From Zoroaster sp. YZ-2022 (Eukaryota > Echinodermata > Asteroidea > Forcipulatida > Zoroasteridae), in contig CM055831.1 of the NCBI GenBank assembly GCA_029582265.1, forward strand, positions 248,001-312,000: 64,000 nucleotides of DNA. Direction: 5' to 3'. The stretch's first letter is position 1; the number at the start of each line of letters is the position of its first letter. A model generated the notes under the pieces. The model worked only from the letters and a program-made list of their open reading frames with translations, had not been told where the DNA came from and did no database searches. The position numbers and the translations under genes are program-made. This document shows, in pieces, positions 10,701 to 20,180 of the stretch.

Positions 10701-11902
10701 TGTGTCAGCTGATTAAGTCGGCGGTAGTCTACACATAAACGAATGCTGGAATCTTTCTTCTGGACCACCACTACTGGAGATGCCCATGGGCTGCCGCTCT
10801 CCCTTACAATCCCTTCCTCCAACAAACTATGGATGTGGTCTCGTACTGCCTTGTACTGTGAGGGAGGGAGAGGTCTATGTCTTTGACGAACAGGGTGAGC
10901 CGTCCCTGTATCAATATGATGAACAATAGTGTCCGTGTATCCTAGGTCCTGGGCATGACGAGAGAATGTATCCCGATGTTTCTCCAAGAGTGCTGTCACT
11001 CGAGACTTCTGATATGGGGTGATGCCTGAGCCAATGTCTACTTGGTTGTCCTCCGCGTCTGTCTTTTCTGCACTGATGTTTCCTATAATAACTGATGGAG
11101 AGTCATTGGCTTCTTTCTCACGGTCGTGGACAACAGATCCTAAGCAGAGGGTGCCAAGCTCAGCTGATTTTGGGATGATTACGTCCGAGTTAGTCTCATT
11201 ATAGAGTGTCACATTGAAGCTGCCAGATTCAACCTTTACAAGACAGGAAGGGATCGCAACTCCCATAGGAGTACCTCTGCTCGCTGTTGGCTCCAATACA
11301 GCCTCATATGCATTGCCTCCTGGACCTTTGTGTCCTTTTGCTTTCACAATGGCTACTTGATGAGCTGACAATACAACAGACTGCCCGCCAAGGTATGCTT
11401 TACCAACTTTACCATCCTTGGCTCCGAACTCTAGAGTCTGTCCAGTGGTCTTCAAGGCTCTCTGCCAAATTGGGTCTTGGGTCGGCCAAGGTATCTTCGT
11501 CAGATGAGGCTTGTGACTTGAGCTTAGGAGGTCTTCCCAACACTGCTGCAGCACATTCATTCCCAAAATTCCATGCACACCTGCCTTTGTCTGCGGAGCT
11601 GGAGACTTCTCCCGGAGAACAAGCACAACTCGAGACCTGATAGTTTGTCCGATGGCATGAATATCCGTCTCAAAGTAGCCAACATAGGGCATATTGGCAC
11701 CATTCGCAGAGACAAGGGTGAAAAGCTCAGGGATCGGTCGGAGCCTGAACCCGTTGGGGGCAAGGTGGGCCTTAAAAAATGATTCACCAACAGTTGTCAC
11801 TTGGGAACCTGGGTCAAGCAAGCAGGGAACTGTAACTCCAGAAAACATTACAGGAACAGAGTAGCACTCTCCGACTGTTTTTGATAGAAACTTCCTATCC
11901 AC
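7754..11902 (-). CDS. pol: Gypsy Pol polyprotein (protease, reverse transcriptase, RNase H, integrase)
   Basis: 1382 codons, uninterrupted. Retropepsin-like protease near residues 25-45 (LLDPGSQVTTVG), although the usual DTG/DSG is DPG here. RT runs from about residue 330 with CVDYRRLNQ, a FSVLDLTSGYYQV block and the catalytic YLDD motif near residue 488. RNase H follows (ETDAS near residue 650, ALSRM at its end). Integrase has an HHCC zinc domain (HDDAGHFGP...CTRCQRC) and a DDE core (AIDFTVLEA, HSDCGRNFES, YHPAGNGQCERFNRTLHGML). The C-terminus is hydrophilic and ends in RYPVRTTRGKLPDRFSL, with no chromodomain visible. The ATG is a marker only: the frame is open to about 11990 and is probably entered by -1 frameshifting from gag at 11965-11971. 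Confidence 0.95.
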   Translation of the reverse strand: MDRKFLSKTVGECYSVPVMFSGVTVPCLLDPGSQVTTVGESFFKAHLAPNGFRLRPIPELFTLVSANGANMPYVGYFETDIHAIGQTIRSRVVLVLREKSPAPQTKAGVHGILGMNVLQQCWEDLLSSSHKPHLTKIPWPTQDPIWQRALKTTGQTLEFGAKDGKVGKAYLGGQSVVLSAHQVAIVKAKGHKGPGGNAYEAVLEPTASRGTPMGVAIPSCLVKVESGSFNVTLYNETNSDVIIPKSAELGTLCLGSVVHDREKEANDSPSVIIGNISAEKTDAEDNQVDIGSGITPYQKSRVTALLEKHRDTFSRHAQDLGYTDTIVHHIDTGTAHPVRQRHRPLPPSQYKAVRDHIHSLLEEGIVRESGSPWASPVVVVQKKDSSIRLCVDYRRLNQLTHRDSFPLPRIEESLQALGGAKLFSVLDLTSGYYQVAVHPDDVEKTAFAVPFGLFEYTRLPFGLSNAPATFQRLMQRCLGEQCFDNVLIYLDDIIVYSPDFDTHLAHLDGVFTKLRNHGLKLKPAKCHLLKTEVQYLGHRVSSSGVAVDPEKIKVVREWPEPASVKDVRAFLGFTGFFRRFIQGYASIAGPLFRYLKGDQKQKRRNTKPINGPINLDEAGKQAFHRLVDCVTTSPILSYADFSKPFRVETDASMTGLGAILFQQDDDDNSRVIAYASRTLRPAERSGRYSAFKLELLAVKWAVTEVFKDYLVCNKCVVVTDHHPLLFIDKANLGCTEMKWMQQLSSFDYELCYRPGRNNQAPDALSRMDKPEQERDVECITIAPKVIEVHSSEILACLGGYSPGVELPIAFAHCIETCQSGGVQCLPGYTAEHLEKAQKDDPVLADVVRFVGQGRKPDRAERANLSKESLAVLRDWKRLMIKDRLLCRKATSPSEHQKLLQLVLPESLQEEVMRRFHDDAGHFGPKRTWRLIWSQFYWRGMEVSVRDWCTRCQRCAISKPPTHQTRPPFSSLNASAPMETVAIDFTVLEASKDGFENVLIATDVFTKYAWAIPTRDQRAVTVAKALVKHIFLPFGCPLRLHSDCGRNFESQIVRELCELYGIQKSHTTPYHPAGNGQCERFNRTLHGMLSTLPENKKQHWTQYLPALMYTYNNTEHSTTGVEPFFLMYGRNGRFPHGLHLGWEAPKGNHAGLSEYMRRHQKALREPCRIATKKTKLAAVARQALRAKSVFEKPLGIGQYVLIRKHARQGRKKLQDYWETEPFLVVKQPYEDQPVYVVRNKSGHEKVVHRSHIKHCPWLPDRHADGSSSSEESSSSDPSSENSESTPRGYILRPRNLVVEPEAVVKLPGDGDSTDIPPFPDGISETTVQALNDDQKQPAAIALGNSPEQVVPSTSRSDGSTDTSIPRRYPVRTTRGKLPDRFSL

Positions 11903-11926
11903 TGGGGTAGTCGAGCCATCTACATT

Positions 11927-11971
11927 AACCTCCGCCGTACGGCTCGCTACAGCAGAGGCTGGCCGTTTAAC
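11927..11971 (-). promoter_or_regulatory. Gag-Pol -1 ribosomal frameshift signal: GTTAAAC slip site plus stem
   Basis: On the minus strand GTTAAAC (11971-11965) lies in gag phase as G TTA AAC, the correct register for simultaneous -1 slippage. The gag frame then stops at 11947 and the pol frame, which opens about 25 nt before the slip site, continues into Pol. Five bases after the heptamer AGCCTCTGC (11960-11952) can pair with GCGGAGGTT (11935-11927): nine base pairs with two G-U pairs and a 16-nt loop. Confidence 0.75.
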
Positions 11972-13254
11972 ACCGGCTGTGATTGCTGACTTCGTTCCGG
12001 TCTACCTTCAGGCTGCTGTTGTGGGTATTGGGGCGCTTGTGCTTCAGGTACAAATCCTCTGCCTCTTGGTCGGTATCTGTCATTGGCCACGTTTCTGTAG
12101 GGGCAGTTTCGGGCAAAGTGTCCCGGGGAGCCACACGACTAACAAAGTCCTCTGCATCCTGGATGGCCGAACCTGGGAGGGGCAGCGACGGGATGGGGCT
12201 GGAAATAAGGCGAGCCCATTTGTGGTTGAGGACTGGCATTCTGGTAAGTATAGCTCGGGAGATAGTTTCGAGGATAGCCTATTGGAGGCCTGACGACATC
12301 TTGGACAGCCTTCACTACCTTGTCAGTCATCTCCTTAAGAGCCCCCAGAAGATTGTCTGTGGCTGTTGCTTTATCTCCCAACTGCATGGCGGCTTGATGA
12401 GCGGTAGAATTTATGGTCGCTCTGGATCTTGCATCCTCCTGTCCTTCCCGCCTCAAGACGTACTCTCGTAGTTCTCGGAAGGATTTCACCGCATCCCCTT
12501 CGTACATATCCCTGCATGTATTTCTGATGTATGTGTCATTCAGTCCCTCTATGAACTGCTCTGTCAGGGCCGCGTTTGGGTTGGAGTACAGCTTCTCATC
12601 CCGTCTTGTGAGTCTCATGAAGCGCTTCTCCAGATCAACCGCAAAATCTCGAACTCCTTCGCCATGGCGTTGTTTTCTCTCAAGAAAGAGGCGCTGGAGT
12701 TCCCCAACAGCCAACTTTTCGCCGTAGGAGTTCTTTATGAACAACAACACTTCCCCAACGGTTTGCCCAGCGGCCAATAGGGCTTTGACCTCTGCTTTCG
12801 GTATCCCACGCAGGTAGTCCACAAGAAAGGCGCCCCTCTGCATTGCAGGTATGGAATACCGCTGAAAGGCATCCTCAATGGATGTGATGAAATCACGCAC
12901 TTCACAAGGCTTGCCATCGAAGGGAGTAATCTTGCGTTCGGGAGCCATCACCAGCTGGGTGCGAGGTTTAGCCAACATCTCTAGTAATTTGTCTGTCATC
13001 GTAGGTGCAGTCTCAGAAGCAGGGTTGGGGTCCGGCATCAGTACTGTAAACTCATGATCTCCCCAGCCATCTGGAGATGGGCCAACAAGTCCATTCTGGG
13101 AGGGAACTACAACCATGCTGCCATCTTTTTTGCTGTACAGAAGTCCCTTAGGGTGTTCAGTTTGTAGTACCCCCAGCATGAGGGGCCCATCCTCTGACTT
13201 CAATGGGAACTGGTGTACACCCTCCTTACCCTTTACTTTAACGTAATTTACCAT
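11947..13254 (-). pseudogene. gag: Gypsy Gag with zinc knuckle interrupted by an in-frame TAG
   Basis: ATG at 13254 opens 371 codons with a gag capsid-like middle (PFDGKPCEVRDFITSIEDAF, then LFLERKQRHGEGVRDFAVDL). The frame meets TAG at 12139-12141. That stop sits exactly inside a CCHC zinc knuckle: a Cys, the stop, then SCGSPGHFARNC, so the C-x2-C-x4-H-x4-C spacing is complete if the stop is read as one residue. Beyond it the same frame is open to TAG at 11947-11949 and includes the -1 slip site. A single G-to-A change of a Trp codon (common at that position in zinc knuckles) would explain the stop; programmed readthrough is the alternative. As it stands the copy cannot make Gag-Pol without suppression. 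Confidence 0.85.
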
Positions 13255-13289
13255 TTTCTTTTCTTTTCGAATCTAATTTGTATTTACTT

Positions 13290-13650
13290 TTATATATACA
13301 CTGGAGTGCCTTTAAGCAATTTTATTTTCACCTTTAACCCTTTTTTAAATTTGTTTACATCAAAGAGTTCCTTTAAGCAATTTAACTGACCTCTAACCTT
13401 TTTTTTAGTTACACTAATGAGAACATTTAAGCAATTTAATTCACACCTTTAACTTTTTTTTTTTTTTTTTTTTGTTACACTAATGAGTACATTTAAGCAA
13501 TTTAATTCACACCTTTAACTCTTTTTATTTTTATTTTTTAGTTACACTAATGAGTACATTTAATTTTAAGCAATTTAATTCACACCTTTAACTTTTTGTT
13601 GTTGTTATACCAAAGATACCTTTAAGCAGTTTAATTTGCACAATTACTTT
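13290..13650. repeat. Leader tandem repeats in the gypsy element (about 60-70 bp units)
   Basis: About six units share TTTAAGCAATTTAATTCACA and CCTTTAAC followed by a T-run of variable length and GTTACACTAATGAG. They lie in the untranslated leader between primer site and gag. Length differences are mostly in the T-runs. Confidence 0.85.
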
Positions 13651-13969
13651 CCTGTTACTTTTTTTTCTTCTTTTTGTTTTGTTTTGACAATGCACCTTTA
13701 AAGACAGCTTATACAATTGCACTTTTTGCAGCCAACAAGTGAAATCTCAAAGAGAGTGAAAAAAAACACAACCAACAGGCTCCCTTTAATACAAAATTGT
13801 CTTCTACACCAGATAATAAATCAACTATTCCTTATTTTTAAATTTTTTTTAATTTTATTTATTTTTTATTTAAATATTTTTCTTTTCTTTTTAAGTGTAC
13901 GTGTGATTTCCTACCGCTACCACAGCTTCTTCTTTATCCGAGCTTGATTTCTTGATCATCCTCCAAAAA

Positions 13970-13992
13970 GTCCAAATCCTGCCGACTACGCT
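13970..13992 (-). other. Primer binding site, tRNA-Ser type
   Basis: Next to the 5' LTR the minus strand reads AGCGTAGTCGGCAGGATTTG. From CGTAG onward this is nearly complementary to the 3' end of animal tRNA-Ser(AGA/TGA), whose acceptor ends GCCGACTACG; the expected TGG for the CCA tail reads A-AG here, so the terminal match is imperfect. Confidence 0.7.
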
Positions 13993-15139
13993 TGTGAGAG
14001 GGACGGGGGAAGGGGGCACTGCACATCGACATCAAGGAAAAAGGGGCTAGGGCACGCAGGTTCTCTGGATTTCAGGTTGATCTTTATTAGCCTGTAAAGT
14101 CAGGGCAGGCAGGGAAAAAGAGTTGTTTAGTTACAGTTTTCTTTCATTTCTTTTTGTTTAGATTACTCAGCAATTGTGTTAAAACATAAGGCAGAAAAAC
14201 CCCAAGCTAGGCAGTCCTAAGCACCGACCAAAGTAACGCGCAGCAAACCCACCCCATCACATAAATCCGCCTGCAATCTCTACCCAATTGCCAAGTTTAC
14301 ATCCATAAAAATGATGGTTATTTGTCTAAAACATAAAGAGCCATAACTTAAATATCTTCAAATGAGGCCTTCATTATATTAATAATCAGAAACTCATGTC
14401 TTCAGCACATACTACATATGCCAGCAGTACAAACACACTTGTGCTCCTCTTAACACAACATCTTTGAATTCATACTAATTTTCTATCTCAAAAATTCATA
14501 GCCTCTAAAATTCCACAAGTACCACTAAACAAACCTATAATAATTTGCTGTCAAAGTGAAATAAGTCCCTTTGTCATGCTCTAAGTATATAATTTAGAAA
14601 TAATAAGTTCAAAATTGGATAGAAATAATGGCAAACTTTACCTGTAAAGTCAGGGCAGGCAGTGACCTTAAGCCCGCTGTTACTAGGCAGATCCAAAGTA
14701 GCAGTAAACAATATGTAGTTCGTGTCAGCTTGATTATTTTTCTAATAATTAATTAAAACTTCCTTGCCAATTAAATCTTCAACAAAAATGTTCTATTATT
14801 TAATATGAATAAAATAAGTAATTAAACAAATGTTTGATTTCCCTACTTTAATAACCACAAAATTTATGAACTACATGTGGAATCACTTCTTTTAATATGC
14901 AAATGATGGCCTAATTAGTTTGACCCGGCTGCTGTTTCATGACAGTGGAAATATGCAAATGGATGGCTTAGTTTGACCTCGCTGCTGTTTCATGACAGTG
15001 GAAAGTACATACATAAACTACACTGTATACTATAAGTGAAAAGACTTTAGCAAAGGGATACGATAAGAATATGCAAGTATAGGTAAGTGATTAAAGAATA
15101 AAGTAGTTTTATTATTTGAAGCGCTACACACCCCTTACA
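13993..15139 (-). repeat. 5' LTR of the gypsy element
   Basis: 1147 bp, nearly identical to 6409-7564, carrying the same internal duplication and Oct-like ATGCAAAT sites. It drives the minus strand, where gag begins about 740 bp downstream. Confidence 0.95.
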
Positions 15140-15409
15140 TATAGAACAGATATTGTTGTAAAATCATGATATTCGTAATCAGTGACAATTATTTTATTAA
15201 TATTCCAACAAACTATGCAGAAAAACTGCTCTTTCTAAGGGCTCTTTAAACAAAACACGTATGAAATGTTCCACGTGCAGAGCCATTGTGTTGGCGGGAA
15301 ATATTCCGCGCCTTTTTTATAGCGGGAAAGTGCGCGTTGGGCGTAGCGCGTTTTATTATGTGCGTAATTACAGCGTATCAACAGCGTAATAACAGCGTAT
15401 AGTCTAAGA

Positions 15410-15440
15410 CGTGTATATAAGACCGCGTTTTTGAATTATT
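15410..15440 (+). promoter_or_regulatory. Probable parvoviral NS promoter TATA box
   Basis: GTGTATATAAGACCGCG lies about 50 bases before the ATG at 15465. Just upstream are three close copies of CAGCGTA (15371-15396). Confidence 0.55.
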
Positions 15441-15579
15441 TAGTCGTACCGACACGAATTCAAGATGGCACAGCAATTAGTTGACGCGTCGTTGAAAAAA
15501 AAATAGCCGCTAAACAGTTTCGGCTCATACCTAAACCGAATGTTGTGCGTGAGTCAATAACCAAGATTGTTTTTCCAGA

Positions 15580-16236
15580 CACATATCGTCACAGTTTTCA
15601 CGAAGTGACGAATCCGTAAAAAATCTCTTTTTTTGTCAAATTCAGTTTTGTAGATATTTGAGATGTATTCATTGTGGCCAACATTTCTGCTAAGTTTCAA
15701 GTGTTGAAACGTCATAGTTTCGTAATTACGCTATTAATATACCCAGCGAATCACTCAGCTAAGCTGTTTTCCGTTTTCACGAAGTGACGAATCACCATTC
15801 GCCGCTTTATACATTGAAATACATAGCGATTGGCAAAATGCCAAAGCGGGTATTGTTGGTTTTGCGTTTTCACGAAGTGACAATCGTGTGACCTACTTAC
15901 GTTTAGCGTTTTCACGAAGTGACGAATCGCTTAATACGTTGTTTAATATACAGCGCTCTGCACGCGCGGTCTTGTTTTTGCGTTTTCACGAAGTGACGAA
16001 TATGTTTGGAAAGTAATTCCCCGTTAATTACAATCTCTATGATAAAGATACCGACATTTCTTTGTTATTAAAGTTATTAGCTTTAAGTAGGAAGAAAAAT
16101 CTAAAATAATTAATGCTGACAAGTCTTTGAAATTGCGATTTCAAAAACAGTTCAACTTCATGTGTGATTATCTCAATACATGGATGTGCAGCTGTGTGGG
16201 CTGATTCGTCACTTCGTGAAAACGGTGACGATATGT
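15580..16236. repeat. Inverted-repeat-bounded insert with five direct and one inverted TCACGAAGTGA motifs
   Basis: The same word, GTTTTCACGAAGTGACGAAT, or close variants, occurs at 15594, 15773, 15866 (one base short), 15908 and 15982, and in reverse complement at 16203-16223. The outermost copies are embedded in a longer inverted repeat (about 34 bp, one mismatch) including ATATCGTCAC on each side with TA at both ends. It interrupts the NS1 relic. It may be a small TA-inserting non-autonomous transposon that carries internal copies of its own terminal motif, or viral replication-site sequence. Confidence 0.65.
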
Positions 16237-16714
16237 TGTATCCGGCATAGTGATTTCACGGCTGAACCATGATGCCGACGTGGACTTTCGGTCAGCTTAT
16301 ACAGCTCTTCAACAACACTTTGGTGAAGATCAATGGCTGCTCGTCGAGCACGACCCAACGTCAGATTCAGCGGGACCAGCCTGCAAAATAAATGGCGTGC
16401 ACTATCACATTCTCATGGTAAATAATGTGGCGTTCTCGCAGATGTATCGAGCTAGATCGTTCAAGAACCAACTCGCGGGACAGTGTTGTGAGATAAAATC
16501 TCAGACAATTAGAGAACCTAATGCGATGGCTATTTATCTTCGAATGAGTGGACGCAAACTGGTTCACGCCAACCTACCGCCCAGCAAAGACCACTTGCAT
16601 CCAGTATTCATTAAGTACTATGCCACAGAGGAAGAAATCGGTGCTATGCAGGCGAAAAAGATAAAGGAGAGAGGAACGGCTGACTCAAAATGGGACATAG
16701 ATCTGCTCAGAATG

Positions 16715-16843
16715 GTGAGTTTCATCGCTGCTTTTATTATCTACATTATCGCCATTGAAATTGTAATCGCCTATTATTATCATGACTTATAGATTTTCAT
16801 GTTTGAACAATTAACGTTAGAGTGACAATGAGTTTCTGCGCAG
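16715..16843 (+). other. Intron-like segment in the NS1 relic
   Basis: Begins GTGAGT after AATG and ends in TTTCTGCGCAG, 129 nt long, AT-rich. The NS1 frame before it and after it differ by one base, so either the splice is real and a base was lost or gained, or this is an unrelated insertion. Confidence 0.45.
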
Positions 16844-18213
16844 CCTTACTGAGAAGTATAATTGCGTCACCTCAAACCAGCTAATAAATGCGGTCTTCAA
16901 GTACGAAACGTCCCCCAAGAAGGCCAAATTTGAACGGGTCTACTATAAGACAACCTATCCCACCCTCTTCGAGAAGTCCCGTACACAAGTGATGGTAAAT
17001 TCACTCGACAAAACGATAGAAGAACTGGAGACCGAGTACGAGCAATATGAACAGTTAAGATTATTTGATCATACATTGCATAGTAGTAAATTCGGTAACG
17101 AATCAAATGTAGAGTTCTGCAGTCCTAGAGAAAGTTGTGCGATATTAATGTTGTGGGCCGCACATCAAGGGATAGACTTAGTCTAGTTTCAAAAGCATGT
17201 GCGCCAGATCTTCAATAAAGATCTAACGAAGGTTAATACACTAATTCTTGAAGGGGCATCAAATGCTGGAAAGAGCTGGTTGGTAAACTCACTTCAGACA
17301 CTAGCGCAGCACGTTGGCGAGGTCACACAAGGCTTGGCAGGTTATGCCTTTACCTGGCAAGAATGTGTCGATAAGAGGCTCATTGTACTCAAATGAGCCT
17401 TTTATCGACATGTGCATTATCGAGAAAACGAAGATAATTCTCGAAGGCCAAAACACACACGTCCCCGTAAAACATCAGGGGGAAGCATATCTTCGCAGAA
17501 CGCCAGTCTTCGTGACATGCAACAAGCCGTTATGGCGATTTGCTGTCAGTGAGCAAAATGCAATAGAAAATCGCTGTAAAATCTACCGTGGTCTAACCAG
17601 ATTTGATCCTCTCGGAGAAGTACATAAAGCCTGTCATCCTCTTGTATGGCAATTCATCAGTCAAAATGAGTGGGATGTTAGTAGGGGTACGGCCATGTTC
17701 GAGAGGAACGATGCACTGTATGACCCGACAACAGATATCCACGTAATGTCTGACGAAGAAGAAGTGGCCAGAATATTGACTGAAATGTCAAATCCCCTCA
17801 AACACGGTGTTGATACACCGCACTCACCCACAACTACCGTAACAACTGATGAAATTCAAATTCCACTATCACCGTGTCCCGGTAGTAGAAAGAGAGGACA
17901 CGATGAAATTGACCCACCCCCTACTCCAATCTCTATCTCATCCACCGAGAGTTCGGTAACATTCAACAAGTCATTCAGAATGTCAGAATGGTTTGATGAT
18001 CTTCCTGACAAATTCCCTAACATTGAACCAGAAGAACAACTGCCAGCACCCGAATGGCAAGAGTATGACCCAGATAGAGAGTGGGAGCAATGTATGGTAG
18101 AGTGCGATGAGCACTTCAATGGCTCAGTAACATCAGTGAAACTACATGATGGTGGAGACCTAGTGACAGTCTCAACTTTGACAAAAAATGTCAACGCACA
18201 CGATGAATTTTAA

Positions 18214-18782
18214 ATTCATTATAAACTAATCAGCCCCACCTTTAAAGTACTTTTATGTATGGCTACTAAAGCGGTAAATTTGATAAATATATATTTTAAC
18301 TGTCAGATACCTGGTGCAATTTATAGTCCAATATTAAACTCTGTATAAATAAAATGTCCTTTTCATATAAACTCAATATTTTGCAAACTTTTAAACTGGT
18401 AATAAAACATCTTAACTCCCACAAATTGCACCAAATGGTATATATTAATAAAGAAAAAAGCATGTTATTACATTTGCTATATTGAAACAAGAAATATGTG
18501 TTTTTCAGTGTGGTTGTATACGTTGTCAAGTGATGTCATCTCATTAGTATGCACAACAATTAAACAATAGTAATATAAAACGCCCTCAACGGTAAAAACT
18601 AACTTAGACTTGAGGTCCTCTTCCCCGGGGAGAGCCGTTGTTGTTGTTGGTTGACCTTTGACGTCATTTGACCTCATTTGCATATCATTTGCATAAAGTA
18701 GTTCCGGCTCTAGGTCAAATTTTTCATTTTCAACATCGTTGCTGTTTTTTCAGGGCCGTGTACAGTGGGTATATTGTATGAT
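18214..18782. other. Spacer, no gene seen
   Basis: AT-rich with only chance reading frames; right of the NS1 stop and left of the CAGGCATGAGAAT element. Confidence 0.5.
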
Positions 18783-19403
18783 CAGGCATGAGAATATTCC
18801 GGTTTAAACCGGAATTCCGTTTTTTTCCCTTTCAAATTTGTGGTCTTCGAGTTCAGTGTGAATTTGATATAAAATTTGGGGGGTGAGTTGTAGGGGGTAT
18901 ACATTTGGATTTCGCTAATCCCTCTTCTCTAATCAGAAATTGTAAGTTTACCTTTGTAATCGTATATCGCGGATCCACACGCCGTTCGTGAAAAAAACGG
19001 CACGTTAACAATAAATTGCCGCCCGGCAGCTGGCCCGATATGCGGCTTGCGGTCTTCCATGCACCGCGCATGCAGCAGCGAGAGACGCAATGGATGTATA
19101 GACTTGTCTCATTCCTCGCTTCGTTAACGGTACGGTTCAATAATGTTTGCCCGTAATACGTTTACTGCTACAGCAAAGATACACGTGTGGAGACTTTTGA
19201 AAGTCTACTGACAAAACAATGCACGTGTTTTGTACCGTGTGTACTGTGTATATACGTGCAAGTTTGTACACGAACCAATGAGCGGCGCGGCACGACTGAA
19301 ATCGCAGGCCATGGGAAACTGGTACCTGTTATTGCCTCACAATCAGCGAAAGATATATTGGGAACCAACGAAAACACATGATTGGTGGAAAGTAATATTA
19401 ACA

Positions 19404-20146
19404 ATGGCGGCAAGGCAGCATGTTTCGCGGTTTGCTATGCGTGGTGATACCGATGTTAAACTTATCGACCGGAGTGTTAAAAATAAATGGATTTGGGCCT
19501 GGTTGTGACAAGAGTCTTTGCACGGGATCACCAAATGAACATCTTGTAGGAGACTGCTTTCGAAAACTTTATGAACCTGGGGAAGCTTACTGTGAGTGGT
19601 GCGAAGTGACCATTAAGTATGGTACATCTGTGTGACTTTGTCCAGAAAGTCATGCCATATCACGCCAATCTTGAAAGAACTGCACTGGCTTCCTGTTTCA
19701 CAGAGAATTGTTTTTAAACTTATGCTAATTGTTCACAAATCTTTTAATAACATTGCTCCAATTTATATTTCTGAACTACTTAAAGTCTACACTCCATCAC
19801 GCAATTTGCGCTCCAGCAACATGTCACTCCTCAAGGAACCAACTTCAAAACGGAACTGGGGTGATAGGTCGTTTTCTGTCGCAGCTCCGAGACTCTGGAA
19901 TCATCTTCCAACTAAACTCAAATCTTGTCATAGTATAACCAGATTCAAGTCGATGCTTAAAACTCATCTTATGTCACAACTCTTCAAAGATTCAAAGTAT
20001 ATTTGTAATTGCATTGTAGGTACATGTATCTCGGTACATAATTTGTTTTCCCTATGCTATCATTGTATATTGTTTGTATTAATGTTTTTTCTTTGTTTCC
20101 GCGCCTTGAGCGCCCAGCAGGGTGGATATGTGCGCGCTAAAAATCT

Positions 20147-20180
<34 letters not shown>

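Larger units (their letters stand above)
6409..15139 (-). mobile_element. Full-length Ty3/gypsy LTR retrotransposon, recent insertion
   Basis: Two long direct repeats (6409-7564 and 13993-15139) flank gag and pol on the minus strand. The termini are TG...CA and the element is bordered by TATA on both sides. The LTRs differ by about three substitutions and one roughly 9-bp indel, which points to recent insertion. Order on the minus strand is 5' LTR, primer site, repeat-rich leader, gag, pol (protease, RT, RNase H, integrase), polypurine tract, 3' LTR. No envelope gene is seen. Confidence 0.95.
15465..18213 (+). pseudogene. Endogenous parvovirus NS1 (replication initiator/helicase), broken by several lesions and an insertion
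   Basis: NS1 is the parvoviral nickase-helicase. ATG 15465 opens 13 codons and runs through nine A into TAG 15504; the reading continues in another frame to about 15580, where a foreign-looking segment (15580-16236) begins. From 16250 a clean frame includes a VHYHIL motif, the HUH metal-binding pair of the nuclease domain. A likely intron or insertion (16715-16843) follows. Then come an in-frame TAG at 17184, a superfamily 3 helicase core with Walker A (GASNAGKSW near 17250), a one-base frame change near 17390, and RRTPVFVTCNK (motif C). The C-terminal region is open to TAA 18211. At least four disabling changes are visible. Capsid relic at 1-2332 is probably from the same or a related virus. 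Confidence 0.85.

Noticed and set aside
7779..12917. Numerous plus-strand reading frames across the gypsy gag and pol
   Set aside because: Shadows of the minus-strand genes, which carry all recognised motifs.
13970..13992. tRNA gene
   Set aside because: Only the T-arm and acceptor complement is present and it abuts an LTR, so it is a primer site.
15594..16223. CRISPR-like array
   Set aside because: Spacing is irregular, one copy is inverted, spacers are not uniform, and the context is eukaryotic.
16715..16792. Membrane-anchor tail on the nuclease part of NS1
   Set aside because: The hydrophobic residues come from AT-rich sequence that starts with a splice-donor-like GTGAGT and stops at once; not a real domain.
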